Origin: Clostridia bacterium
GTDB lineage: Bacteria > Bacillota > Clostridia > Christensenellales > UBA1242
NCBI GenBank assembly: GCA_017399515.1
Contig: JAFQBZ010000179.1
Span: 1-11,534, forward strand
Length of the DNA: 11,534 nt
Direction: 5' to 3'
The notes below the pieces were generated by a model. That model was not told the origin of the DNA and did no database searches. It worked only from the letters and a program-made list of their open reading frames with translations. Both the position numbers and the translations under genes were made by a program. Below, in pieces: positions 6,310 to 11,534 of the stretch. Numbering within the stretch: position 1 is the stretch's first letter; every line of letters starts with the position of its first letter.

Positions 6310-6337
6310 TGAGCATTAATAATTTTTATAATGCTCA
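6310..6337. repeat. Unassigned inverted repeat between tex terminator and zeta promoter
   Basis: TGAGCATTA (6310-6318) and TAATGCTCA (6329-6337) form a perfect 9-bp stem around a 10-base AT-rich loop. Neither strand has a T-run directly after it, so it is not a standard terminator. It could be a protein site, a second weak terminator for tex read-through, or a remnant. The rest of 6338-6371 is A/T-rich with no gene. Confidence 0.5.
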
Positions 6338-6373
6338 CAAAAAATAATAAAAAATAAATAAAAATACAATAAA

Positions 6374-6396
6374 AAATGCTGGAAAATCCAGCATTT
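6374..6396 (-). terminator. Intrinsic terminator of tex
   Basis: AAATGCTGGA (6374-6383) pairs with TCCAGCATTT (6387-6396) around a 3-base loop. On the minus strand the stem is followed by TTTTTTATTGTATTTTT. It lies 8 bases beyond the tex stop codon. Confidence 0.88.
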
Positions 6397-6403
6397 ATGT
6401 TTG

Positions 6404-8653
6404 TTATTCAGGTTTTGCGTCTTCACTTGCCTTTCTAATTGAAAGACCGATACGCTTTTTCGCCTTGTCAATGCTAATAACTTTAACAGTAACAATTTGA
6501 CCAACAGTAAGTTCTTCACTTGGGTGTTTAATGAATCTGTCACAAATTTCACTGATGTGAACTAAGCCATCTTGGTGAACGCCAATGTCAACAAATGCAC
6601 CAAAGTCAATAACATTTCTAACAGTGCCTTTAAGAACCATTCCTTCCTCTAAATCTTCAATGCCTAAAACATCGGTTCTAAGTTCAAGGTGTTCTGCTTC
6701 TTCACGAATATCTCTGCCAGGTTTAACAAGTTCTGCAACAATGTCATTAAGTGTTGGAACACCAATGCCAACTTCACTAGCAATTTTTTCTTCACCGGCT
6801 TCAGCCACAAGTTCAGGAAGTCTTGAAACCTTTCCGTTTTTAACATCTTCTTCTGTCATTTTGAAGGTTTTAAGAAGTTTCTTTGCGCTGTCATAACTTT
6901 CAGGGTGAACTGAAGTGTTGTCTAAAATTTCATCTCCGTCAGCAATTCTAAGGAAACCTGCGCATTGTTCAAATGCTTTTGCACCAAGTTTTGGAACATT
7001 TAAAATATCTTTTCTAACCCTGAACGCACCATTCTTTTCGCGGTAAGCCACAATGTTTTTAGCGATACCTTCATTAAGACCAGCAACACGCTTGAGTAAA
7101 CTTGGGCTTGCAGTGTTGATATCTGCACCAACAGCGTTAACGCAGTCTTCAACAACGCCGTCAAGCACTTCGGTTAAGCGTTTTTGAGGCATATCGTGTT
7201 GATATTGACCAACACCAATTGATTTAACATCAATCTTGATAAGTTCAGCAAGTGGGTCTTGAAGTCTTCTTGCGATTGAAACCGCACTTCTAAGGTTAAC
7301 ATTATAATCAGGGAATTCTTCAGCACCAAGTTTTGAAGCCGAATAAACTGAAGCACCTGCTTCACTAACCACTGCATAGCCAACTTTTCTCTCTAAGGTT
7401 TTGATAAGGTCAGCAACAAAAATTTCACTTTCTTTTGATGCAGTTCCGTTTCCAATTGAAATGACATCAACTTTATGCTTTGAAATAAGCATTGTCATAA
7501 TGCGTTTTGCTTCGTCAATCTTTTTAAATGGCTCTGTTGGATAAATTACATTTGTGTCAAGCACAGTTCCATTTTCGTCAATAACTGCAAGTTTGCAACC
7601 CATTCTATATCCTGGGTCGAAACCTAAAATTCTCTTGTTTTTGAGTGGTGCTTCCATGAGGAGTGGCTTTAAGTTAAGTTCAAAGTTTTTAATTGCTTGC
7701 TCGTTTGCATTGTCAGTAAGTTCACTTCTAACTTCTCTGTCAAGACTTGGCTCGATAAGTCTTGCAAATGAGTCTGCTTGAACTTCACGAAGAAGGTCAG
7801 CAAAAATTGTGTCTTTAATCTTATAAGCCTTTTCAATGATTTCTAAACACTTCTCAAGGTTCTTTTCAACAGAAACTTTAAGGAATGTTTCATTCTCACC
7901 ACGGTTGATTGCAAGAATTCTGTGTGATGGAATTTTGCTGATTTCTTGCTTGAAGCCATCATAAATTGCATAAGTGTCGGCCTCACGCGCTTTGTCGTTG
8001 CCTTCTTTGTCTTCATATTTATTTGAGTTGTCAATAACTTCTTGCTTTTTCTTTTTGGTTTCTTTTTGTTTCTTCATCTCACTAGCAATAAAGCCGGTTT
8101 TTTGAATGAAGGTTCTAAGTTCTTTTCTAAGGTCACTATCATCACTGATTTTTTCAGCAACAATGTCTTTAGCGCCGGCAATGGCATCTTCAACGGTTTC
8201 AACACCTTTTTCGCTGTCAACAAATGCCGCTGCAATTTCTTCAATGGTTTTGCCGTCTGGCTTTTGTGCCATAAAGATGTCAGCAAGTGGCTCTAAGCCT
8301 TTTGCAATCGCAATGGTTGCCCTTGTTTGTCTTTTTGGCTTGAACGGACGATAAATATCTTCAAGTTCGGTAAGTGTTTTTGCTGCGTCGAGTTTTTTAA
8401 CAATCTCGTCAGTAAGTTTACCTTGCTCATCAATTTGTTTAATAATAGTTTTTTTTCTGTCTTCAAAGTTTCTTAAATATTGAAGACGGTCTGCGAAGTT
8501 TCTAATGACTTGGTCATCTAAACTTCCATGCATTTCTTTTCTGTATCTTGCAATGAAAGGAATTGTGCTTCCTTCATCTAAAAGAGCAATAAGGTTAGAA
8601 GAATATTCTTCTTTAATATTAAACTCTTTCGCAAGCGCCTGATAAATTTCCAT
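6404..8653 (-). CDS. tex: Tex family transcription accessory protein (S1 RNA-binding)
   Basis: A 749-aa cytoplasmic nucleic-acid-binding protein; Tex homologues associate with RNA polymerase and transcripts and affect gene expression and stress traits, mechanism incompletely known. The domain order is canonical. A Tex_N helical region (about 1-190) contains IPFIARYRKEMHGSLDDQ (31-48) and the ELEDIYRPFKPKRQTRA segment (96-112). The YqgF/RNase H-like domain starts at ILGFDPGYRMGCKLAV (342-357). A helix-hairpin-helix pair runs about 508-570 (DINTASPSLLKRVAGLNEGIA; VPKLGAKAFEQCAGFLRI). The S1 domain is 668-740 (GTVRNVIDFGAFVDIGVHQDGLVHIS). Length fits the family (about 720-775). A Lys-rich linker lies at 194-206. 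I chose ATG 8653 because AAGGAA (8661-8666) sits 7 bases upstream; the longer in-frame start at 8689 lacks support and would add 12 atypical residues. It is a single-gene unit. Confidence 0.95.
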   Translation of the reverse strand: MEIYQALAKEFNIKEEYSSNLIALLDEGSTIPFIARYRKEMHGSLDDQVIRNFADRLQYLRNFEDRKKTIIKQIDEQGKLTDEIVKKLDAAKTLTELEDIYRPFKPKRQTRATIAIAKGLEPLADIFMAQKPDGKTIEEIAAAFVDSEKGVETVEDAIAGAKDIVAEKISDDSDLRKELRTFIQKTGFIASEMKKQKETKKKKQEVIDNSNKYEDKEGNDKAREADTYAIYDGFKQEISKIPSHRILAINRGENETFLKVSVEKNLEKCLEIIEKAYKIKDTIFADLLREVQADSFARLIEPSLDREVRSELTDNANEQAIKNFELNLKPLLMEAPLKNKRILGFDPGYRMGCKLAVIDENGTVLDTNVIYPTEPFKKIDEAKRIMTMLISKHKVDVISIGNGTASKESEIFVADLIKTLERKVGYAVVSEAGASVYSASKLGAEEFPDYNVNLRSAVSIARRLQDPLAELIKIDVKSIGVGQYQHDMPQKRLTEVLDGVVEDCVNAVGADINTASPSLLKRVAGLNEGIAKNIVAYREKNGAFRVRKDILNVPKLGAKAFEQCAGFLRIADGDEILDNTSVHPESYDSAKKLLKTFKMTEEDVKNGKVSRLPELVAEAGEEKIASEVGIGVPTLNDIVAELVKPGRDIREEAEHLELRTDVLGIEDLEEGMVLKGTVRNVIDFGAFVDIGVHQDGLVHISEICDRFIKHPSEELTVGQIVTVKVISIDKAKKRIGLSIRKASEDAKPE

Positions 8654-8723
8654 AAAATACTTCCTTCTACAACATCTAGCAACCCACAAAAAGCCATTTG
8701 CTTTTTATGACCGCCGTGAGATT

Positions 8724-8751
8724 ATTATACCAAATCTTGCGCGAAATTCAA
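8724..8751 (-). promoter_or_regulatory. Promoter of tex
   Basis: Minus strand TTGAAT (8751 to 8746), 16-base spacer, then TGGTATAAT: a perfect TATAAT (8729 to 8724) with the TGn extension. The predicted start is near 8717, giving a leader of about 64 bases. A 7-bp hairpin AAAAAGC/GCTTTTT (8688-8706) lies in that leader, of uncertain meaning. Confidence 0.75.
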
Positions 8752-8802
8752 ACCAATTAAAAATTTATTTGAAATTTATGCAGTTTCGACAAATTTGCAC
8801 AT

Positions 8803-8834
8803 AAAAAAAGAAATGACTTTCGCCATTTCTTTTG
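8803..8834 (-). terminator. Intrinsic terminator of the SDR gene
   Basis: AAAAGAAATG (8806-8815) pairs with CATTTCTTTT (8824-8833) around an 8-base loop. On the minus strand the stem runs into seven Ts. It begins 4 bases beyond the SDR stop codon. Confidence 0.75.
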
Positions 8835-8837
8835 TTT

Positions 8838-9605
8838 TTAGAATGCTGTTAAACCACTGTCAGCAGTAACAATAGCACCACTAACCACAGCAGCCTCATC
8901 ACTAGCAAGGAAAAGTGCAACATTTGCAATTTCAATTGCTTCAGCACTTCTTGTTCCAAAATTGCCAGCAAGCATAGCGCTTTGAAGACCTTTTTGGTCA
9001 GCAGTTGCAAAAAGTTTTGGATCTGTCATTTCAGTGTTGATTCCACCTGGGCAAATAGCGTTGCAACGAATGCCATCTAAACGGCAAGAAAATGCTGTGT
9101 TTTTTGTAAGACCAATAACAGCGTGTTTTGCCATTGTGTAAGCACAACCACTCTTTCCACCACAAATGCCAGCAATTGAAGCAACATTGACAATGCTTCC
9201 TTTTGTTTTGTTTTTCATAAACACATTAACAGCCTTTCTTGTTGCCCATGCTGGACCATAAACATCAACAGCCATAAGTCTTTGAAGAAGTTCTGTATCA
9301 AGGTTTTCAACCGGTGCGAAATTATCCATTAAACCAGCATTATTGATAAGAATATCAAATTTGCCAAATTTTTCAACTGCAAAATCAATCATTTTTGCGT
9401 TTGTTTCTTCAAGTGAAATGTCACCAGCAAAAGCAACAATTTCTCCTGGAAGTTTTTTGCTTTGTTTTTCAAGTTCAGCAAGTCTTTCTGCTCTTCTTGC
9501 AACAGCAACAACTTTTGCACCTTCTTTTGCAAATAAAAGTGCGATGTCTCTGCCAACGCCACTAGATGCACCTGTAACGACAGCAACTTTGTCTTTTAAT
9601 CTCAT
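8838..9605 (-). CDS. SDR family NAD(P)-dependent oxidoreductase
   Basis: A 255-aa classical short-chain dehydrogenase/reductase, normal length, cytoplasmic. The Rossmann motif is TGASSGVG (11-18). R37/R38 just after the second strand favour NADP(H) over NAD(H). D62 (AGDIS) stacks the adenine. ILINNAGLMD contains NNAG (88-91). The catalytic residues are S143 (VASIAG), Y156 and K160 (YTMAK), followed by the ICPGGINTEM (184-193) substrate/cofactor loop. The C-terminus (ASDEAAVVSGAIVTADSGLTAF) is that of FabG-like enzymes. The substrate cannot be assigned; it may be a 3-oxoacyl-type, sugar or steroid-like compound. Without other fab genes, I would not call it FabG. ATG 9605 follows AGGAG (9613-9617) with 7-base spacing. 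Its own promoter (9640-9669) makes it a single-gene unit, divergent from degV. Confidence 0.92.
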   Translation of the reverse strand: MRLKDKVAVVTGASSGVGRDIALLFAKEGAKVVAVARRAERLAELEKQSKKLPGEIVAFAGDISLEETNAKMIDFAVEKFGKFDILINNAGLMDNFAPVENLDTELLQRLMAVDVYGPAWATRKAVNVFMKNKTKGSIVNVASIAGICGGKSGCAYTMAKHAVIGLTKNTAFSCRLDGIRCNAICPGGINTEMTDPKLFATADQKGLQSAMLAGNFGTRSAEAIEIANVALFLASDEAAVVSGAIVTADSGLTAF

Positions 9606-9639
9606 AATTGTTCTCCTTTTTTATCTTTTCGACATTCTC

Positions 9640-9669
9640 AATATAACTAAAAATAAATATCTTTGTCAA
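9640..9669 (-). promoter_or_regulatory. Promoter of the SDR gene
   Basis: Minus strand TTGACA (9669 to 9664), 18-base spacer, TATATT (9645 to 9640): 11 of 12 consensus bases. It points away from the degV promoter; about 90 bases of AT-rich DNA (9670-9761), with no gene or clear site, separate the two. Confidence 0.68.
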
Positions 9670-9761
9670 ACTTCTTTATTTATAATTGAAAATTTTTAAT
9701 ATAATTAAAATAAAACAAATGACCCTGAAATGTAAATTTGAAAAACTTTTTTAAATTTTCT

Positions 9762-9789
9762 TTGACAAAACTTTTTATAAATTTATACT
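9762..9789 (+). promoter_or_regulatory. Promoter of degV
   Basis: TTGACA (9762-9767), 16-base spacer, TATACT (9784-9789): 11 of 12 consensus bases. The predicted start is near 9796, only about 15 bases before ATG 9811, which leaves room for the TAGGAGA site and excludes the upstream ATG at 9793. Confidence 0.75.
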
Positions 9790-9810
9790 TAAATGTGTAG
9801 GAGATATAAT

Positions 9811-10662
9811 ATGAAAATTGCAATATCAATGGAATCGACCTGTGATCTTCCAAAAGAAGTTATTAAGAAATACGGTTTTGAAACAATCGCTTATTCAGTT
9901 ATTCTTGGCGACAACATTTATGAAGATGATGAAACTTTGCAAGCCAAAATTTTGGAATATGTTGAAAAAACAAAAGTGCTTCCAAAAACAAGCGCGTTGA
10001 ATGAAATTCAATATAAAGAATATTTTAACAGTCTTTTAGAAAGATATGATGCAGTTGTTCATATCACACTTTCAAGCGGACTCACCTCTTCAGTTGCACA
10101 CGCAGAAACCGCTGCTGAAAAAATGAAGAATGTTTATATTGTTGACTCACTTTCACTTTCAACCGGCATTTCGCTTCTTGCAATCTATGCAAAAGAACTT
10201 GCCGATGCAGGAAAAACTCCTGAAGAAATTGTTGAAAAAGTTAAAGCAAGAGTTCCTTATGTTCAAGCAAGTTTCGTTGTTGAACGCCTTGATTATTTAT
10301 ATAAAGGTGGCAGATGCAGTGCCCTTTCACTCTTTGGTGCAAACCTTTTGAAAATTCGCCCACAAATTGTGGTTGCAGACGGAAAAATGAAGCCTGCAAA
10401 GAAATATCGTGGAAAAATGCCAAAGGTTATTGAGTCTTACTGTGCAGACACTCTTGAAGAGTTTAACAATGCTGATAAGAAAGTTGCATTCATCACATAC
10501 ACAACAGCAACAGAAGAAATGATTGAACCTGCAAAAAAAGCGTTGACAAATGCAGGATTTAAAACTATAATTGAAACACAAGCAGGTGGAACCATCACAT
10601 CACACTGTGGTGAGCATGTTCTTGGAATTTTGTATCTTAATGACGGAGACAAAATTCAATAA
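9811..10662 (+). CDS. DegV family fatty-acid-binding protein (FakB-like)
   Basis: A 283-aa protein of the DegV/FakB family. Known members bind a fatty acid and present it to the kinase FakA for acyl-phosphate formation, feeding exogenous fatty acids into phospholipid synthesis. Family marks: MKIAISMESTCDLPKEV at the start; LPKTSALNEIQYKEYF (57-72), with the ligand-contacting TS; ITLSSGLTSSVAHAE (85-99); VYIVDSLSLSTGISLLA (108-124); RLDYLYKGGRCS (159-170); LKIRPQIVVADGKM (180-193); and the terminal SHCGEHVLGILYL (264-276), corresponding to the usual HxGPG.LG segment, with G-P replaced by E-H. Length is typical (about 280). I chose ATG 9811 because TAGGAGA (9798-9804) is 6 bases upstream. fakA is not in this window. 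It is a single-gene unit with the terminator at 10734-10778. Confidence 0.92.
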   Translation: MKIAISMESTCDLPKEVIKKYGFETIAYSVILGDNIYEDDETLQAKILEYVEKTKVLPKTSALNEIQYKEYFNSLLERYDAVVHITLSSGLTSSVAHAETAAEKMKNVYIVDSLSLSTGISLLAIYAKELADAGKTPEEIVEKVKARVPYVQASFVVERLDYLYKGGRCSALSLFGANLLKIRPQIVVADGKMKPAKKYRGKMPKVIESYCADTLEEFNNADKKVAFITYTTATEEMIEPAKKALTNAGFKTIIETQAGGTITSHCGEHVLGILYLNDGDKIQ

Positions 10663-10733
10663 TCAATGTTGGAATTTAGTTTATAAGAAATTATAAACAA
10701 ATTCATATATCCATATAATTTGTATGGAAAAAG

Positions 10734-10778
10734 AAAAAAAGCATAACTATTCACTCCCTTTAAAGTTATGCTTTTTTT
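10734..10778 (+). terminator. Intrinsic terminator downstream of degV
   Basis: AAAAAAAGCATAACT (10734-10748) pairs with AGTTATGCTTTTTTT (10764-10778) around a 15-base loop. The T-run suits plus-strand termination and the A-run suits the opposite direction. It sits 71 bases after the degV stop. Bases 10663-10733 between them are AT-rich, with a short inverted repeat (ACAAATT 10697-10703 / AATTTGT 10717-10723). Confidence 0.82.
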
Positions 10779-10806
10779 CGTGCTTAAAATTTTAACATTA
10801 AATCAA

Positions 10807-10853
10807 ATAAAAAAGACCAGCAAACTTGCCGGTCTTTAATCTTCTAAACCTAA
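10807..10853 (-). repeat. 47-bp repeat, copy 1: regulator 3' end plus terminator
   Basis: 46 of 47 bases match 11371-11417 in the same orientation; the single difference is C10830 versus T11394. The repeat carries the codons for the C-terminal LGLED plus stop of a small XRE protein, and the hairpin just after it. Confidence 0.9.
10811..10837 (-). terminator. Intrinsic terminator of the 69-aa XRE gene
   Basis: Read on the minus strand, AAAGACCGGC pairs with GCTGGTCTTT around a 6-base loop, with one G-U wobble, and is followed by a T-run. On the plus strand the same position would be an A-C mismatch, so the hairpin is best in minus-strand RNA. It overlaps the stop codon. Confidence 0.8.
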
Positions 10854-11045
10854 TAAAAAATCAACTGTCACTCCAAAAAACTTTGCAAGTATTATGAGAT
10901 TATCACTAGTAATATCATTAACACCTGTTTCCCACCTTGAAATGGTTGAATTTCCAAATCCTGTTAATTCGCCGAGTTTTTTCGTTGACAGCCTCTTGTC
11001 TGTTCTTAATTCTTTTAATCTTTCACAAAATTTTCTCATACTCAC
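10836..11045 (-). CDS. Small XRE/Cro-type helix-turn-helix regulator (69 aa)
   Basis: A single-domain DNA-binding protein of the Cro/C1 type. Helix 1 is FCERLKELRTDKRLS, the positioning helix TKKLGELTGF (21-30), the recognition helix NSTISRWETG (32-41), and then ITSDNLIILAKFFGVTVDFLLGLED, the standard end of the fold. There is no sensor, protease or dimerisation extension, so it probably acts as a simple dimeric repressor. Two starts are possible. GTG 11045 has a weak GGA 8 bases upstream (11054-11056) and gives 69 aa; ATG 11039 gives 67 aa but has no well-spaced Shine-Dalgarno site. It is divergent from the 82-aa regulator, with two operator-like 16-bp repeats between them, so auto- and cross-regulation is likely. 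The C-terminus is paralogous to the partial XRE gene at the right edge. Confidence 0.87.
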   Translation of the reverse strand: MSMRKFCERLKELRTDKRLSTKKLGELTGFGNSTISRWETGVNDITSDNLIILAKFFGVTVDFLLGLED

Positions 11046-11052
11046 ATATTAT

Positions 11053-11096
11053 TCCGTTTTCGTATCAAAAACATTGACAATCCGTATGCGTATCAA
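11053..11096. promoter_or_regulatory. Two 16-bp direct repeats, candidate operators
   Basis: TCCGTTTTCGTATCAA (11053-11068) and TCCGTATGCGTATCAA (11081-11096) match at 14 of 16 bases, with a 28-bp period. The first ends 8 bases before the GTG start of the minus-strand regulator. The second exactly fills the spacer before the TATAAT of the plus-strand promoter. Each unit contains CGTAT half-sites. Binding at the second copy would block RNA polymerase. Confidence 0.65.
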
Positions 11097-11102
11097 TATA
11101 AT
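11074..11102 (+). promoter_or_regulatory. Perfect-consensus promoter of the 82-aa regulator
   Basis: TTGACA (11074-11079), 17-base spacer, TATAAT (11097-11102): every base matches the sigma-A consensus at ideal spacing. The spacer holds the second operator-like repeat. The predicted start is near 11109, so AAGGTGG (11113-11119) lies right at the beginning of the mRNA. Confidence 0.85.
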
Positions 11103-11125
11103 TTTGTGATATAAGGTGGTTAATT

Positions 11126-11374
11126 ATGTATAGTGAAGAAAATAAATATGATGTTTTAGTAATAAAATCATACTTAAAGGTAAACAAACTCTCAAAAAAA
11201 GAGTTTTGTAAATGTTGTGGCATTGAAGAAAAAACTCTAAATAAATTATACAATAATAGAACAGATATTTTAGTTAGTGATTTAATAAAAATATCAAATG
11301 AATTAAAAATTCCTGTTGCAAGCCTTTTTAGTTGCGAATTTTATTCAAAAGTTCAAACTCGATTTATTTTATAA
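11126..11374 (+). CDS. Small XRE-like helix-turn-helix protein (82 aa)
   Basis: A short protein with a divergent Cro/C1-type fold. VLVIKSYLKVNKLSKKEFCKCCGIEEKTLNKLYNN (10-44) reads as helix 1, the positioning helix (KKEFCKCCGI) and the recognition helix (EEKTLNKLYNN). ILVSDLIKISNELKIPVASLF (48-68) matches the last two helices of the fold. Three close Cys (C28, C30, C31), plus C70, are unusual and could sense redox or metal, but this is speculation. The tail SCEFYSKVQTRFIL is not family-typical. Codon use is more AT-rich (many TTA, ATA, AAA) than in the metabolic genes to the left, suggesting recent acquisition. ATG 11126 follows AAGGTGG (11113-11119) with 6-base spacing. It is convergent with the partial XRE gene; their stops are 25 bases apart, around a shared hairpin. 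Confidence 0.75.
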   Translation: MYSEENKYDVLVIKSYLKVNKLSKKEFCKCCGIEEKTLNKLYNNRTDILVSDLIKISNELKIPVASLFSCEFYSKVQTRFIL

Positions 11375-11417
11375 AAAAGACCAGCAAACTTGCTGGTCTT
11401 TAATCTTCTAAACCTAA
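11371..11417 (-). repeat. 47-bp repeat, copy 2: regulator 3' end plus terminator
   Basis: The partner of 10807-10853 (46 of 47 identical). Identity stops abruptly: beyond the LGLED codons the two reading frames match only at protein level. Confidence 0.9.
11375..11401. terminator. Intrinsic terminator between the 82-aa regulator and the partial XRE gene
   Basis: AAAGACCAGC pairs perfectly with GCTGGTCTTT around a 6-base loop. Read on the minus strand it is followed by six Ts, so it terminates the partial XRE gene. On the plus strand the T-run is short (TTT then AATC), so it is weaker for the 82-aa gene. Confidence 0.75.
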
Positions 11418-11534
11418 CATATAATTTGGCGTAACACCAAAAAATTCACAAATTAACAACAGTGCATCAACGCTTGGCGACATTGCCCCATTTTCCCAAC
11501 GAAGTATGGTGGTGTCACGAACACCAAGAGCCTC
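11400..11534 (-). CDS. XRE-type helix-turn-helix regulator, 5' end cut by window edge
   Basis: An open minus-strand frame runs in from the right edge: 44 codons and a TAA stop. Translation begins EALGVRDTTILRWENG and ends with NYMLGLED. EALGVRDTTILRWENG is the end of the positioning helix plus the recognition helix; the SVDALLLICEFFGVTPNYML part is the rest of the Cro/C1 fold. It aligns without gaps with the 69-aa regulator over the same span (shared RWE.G, FFGVT and LGLED). The start, any N-terminal extension and the promoter are outside the window. Confidence 0.82.
   Translation of the reverse strand, partial: EALGVRDTTILRWENGAMSPSVDALLLICEFFGVTPNYMLGLED

Noticed and set aside
8654..8689. 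Longer N-terminus for Tex (start at 8689)
   Set aside because: The added 12 residues do not match the family, and the good Shine-Dalgarno site lies between the two starts, serving ATG 8653.
8688..8706. AAAAAGC/GCTTTTT hairpin in the tex leader as an attenuator
   Set aside because: Only two G-C pairs and no alternative fold was seen; in A/T-rich DNA this is not enough to claim regulation.
9793..9810. Longer N-terminus for DegV (ATG 9793)
   Set aside because: It falls before or at the predicted transcription start and upstream of the TAGGAGA site; DegV proteins begin at the MKIAI segment.
10724..10795. 23-codon ORF after degV (ATG 10724)
   Set aside because: It has no Shine-Dalgarno site and its codons run through the terminator hairpin.
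10807..11417. CRISPR-like or IS-end interpretation of the 47-bp repeat
   Set aside because: There are only two copies 564 bp apart, each is coding sequence plus terminator, and there is no transposase or spacer pattern.

Overview
The window is low-GC DNA with strong Shine-Dalgarno sites (mostly AAGGAG/AGGAG types), sigma-A-like promoters (TTGACA/TATAAT) and dense intrinsic terminators. Together with the families present (VanY-type carboxypeptidase, DegV, Tex, DUF362, zeta toxin, small XRE regulators), this points to a Bacillota, probably a gut-type Clostridia. That assignment is inference from style and gene content; no rRNA or other marker is present. All genes read through with the standard bacterial code.

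Layout, left to right. (1) 1-654: 3' part of a VanY/LdcB-type M15B peptidoglycan carboxypeptidase (+). It meets, at a bidirectional terminator, a minus-strand operon of a CofE-like ligase and a MazG-like pyrophosphohydrolase (711-2233). (2) 2234-2416: divergent promoter region whose two -35 boxes lie in a 10-bp inverted repeat. It fires leftwards to the cofE-like operon and rightwards to a family 2 glycosyltransferase with its own terminator. (3) 3495-4909: a two-gene operon, DUF362 protein plus GNAT acetyltransferase. It ends at a palindromic terminator shared with the next, convergent operon. (4) 4960-6272: minus-strand toxin-antitoxin-like pair, a 66-aa upstream protein translationally coupled to a zeta-family toxin kinase, with a near-consensus promoter and repeated AAAAGTTAAGT-type sequence. 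(5) 6404-8751: tex (transcription accessory protein), with its own promoter and terminator. (6) 8838-9605: an SDR oxidoreductase, divergent from a DegV fatty-acid-binding protein (9811-10662). (7) 10807-11534: a cluster of three small XRE/Cro-type helix-turn-helix genes, the last cut by the window edge. Two share a 47-bp 3' end plus terminator, and the divergent pair is separated by two copies of a 16-bp operator-like direct repeat.

Most of the window is ordinary chromosomal housekeeping and metabolism in short operons. The accessory-flavoured parts are the zeta module and the small-regulator cluster at the right end. I see no rRNA, tRNA, CRISPR array, transposase, integrase, riboswitch or replication origin. 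No gene-free gap exceeds 300 bases; the longest is the 245-base stretch at 6159-6403, and its contents are listed. I did not find a clearly new multi-gene system. The best leads are the 66-aa partner of the zeta toxin and the duplicated regulator/operator arrangement at the right end.
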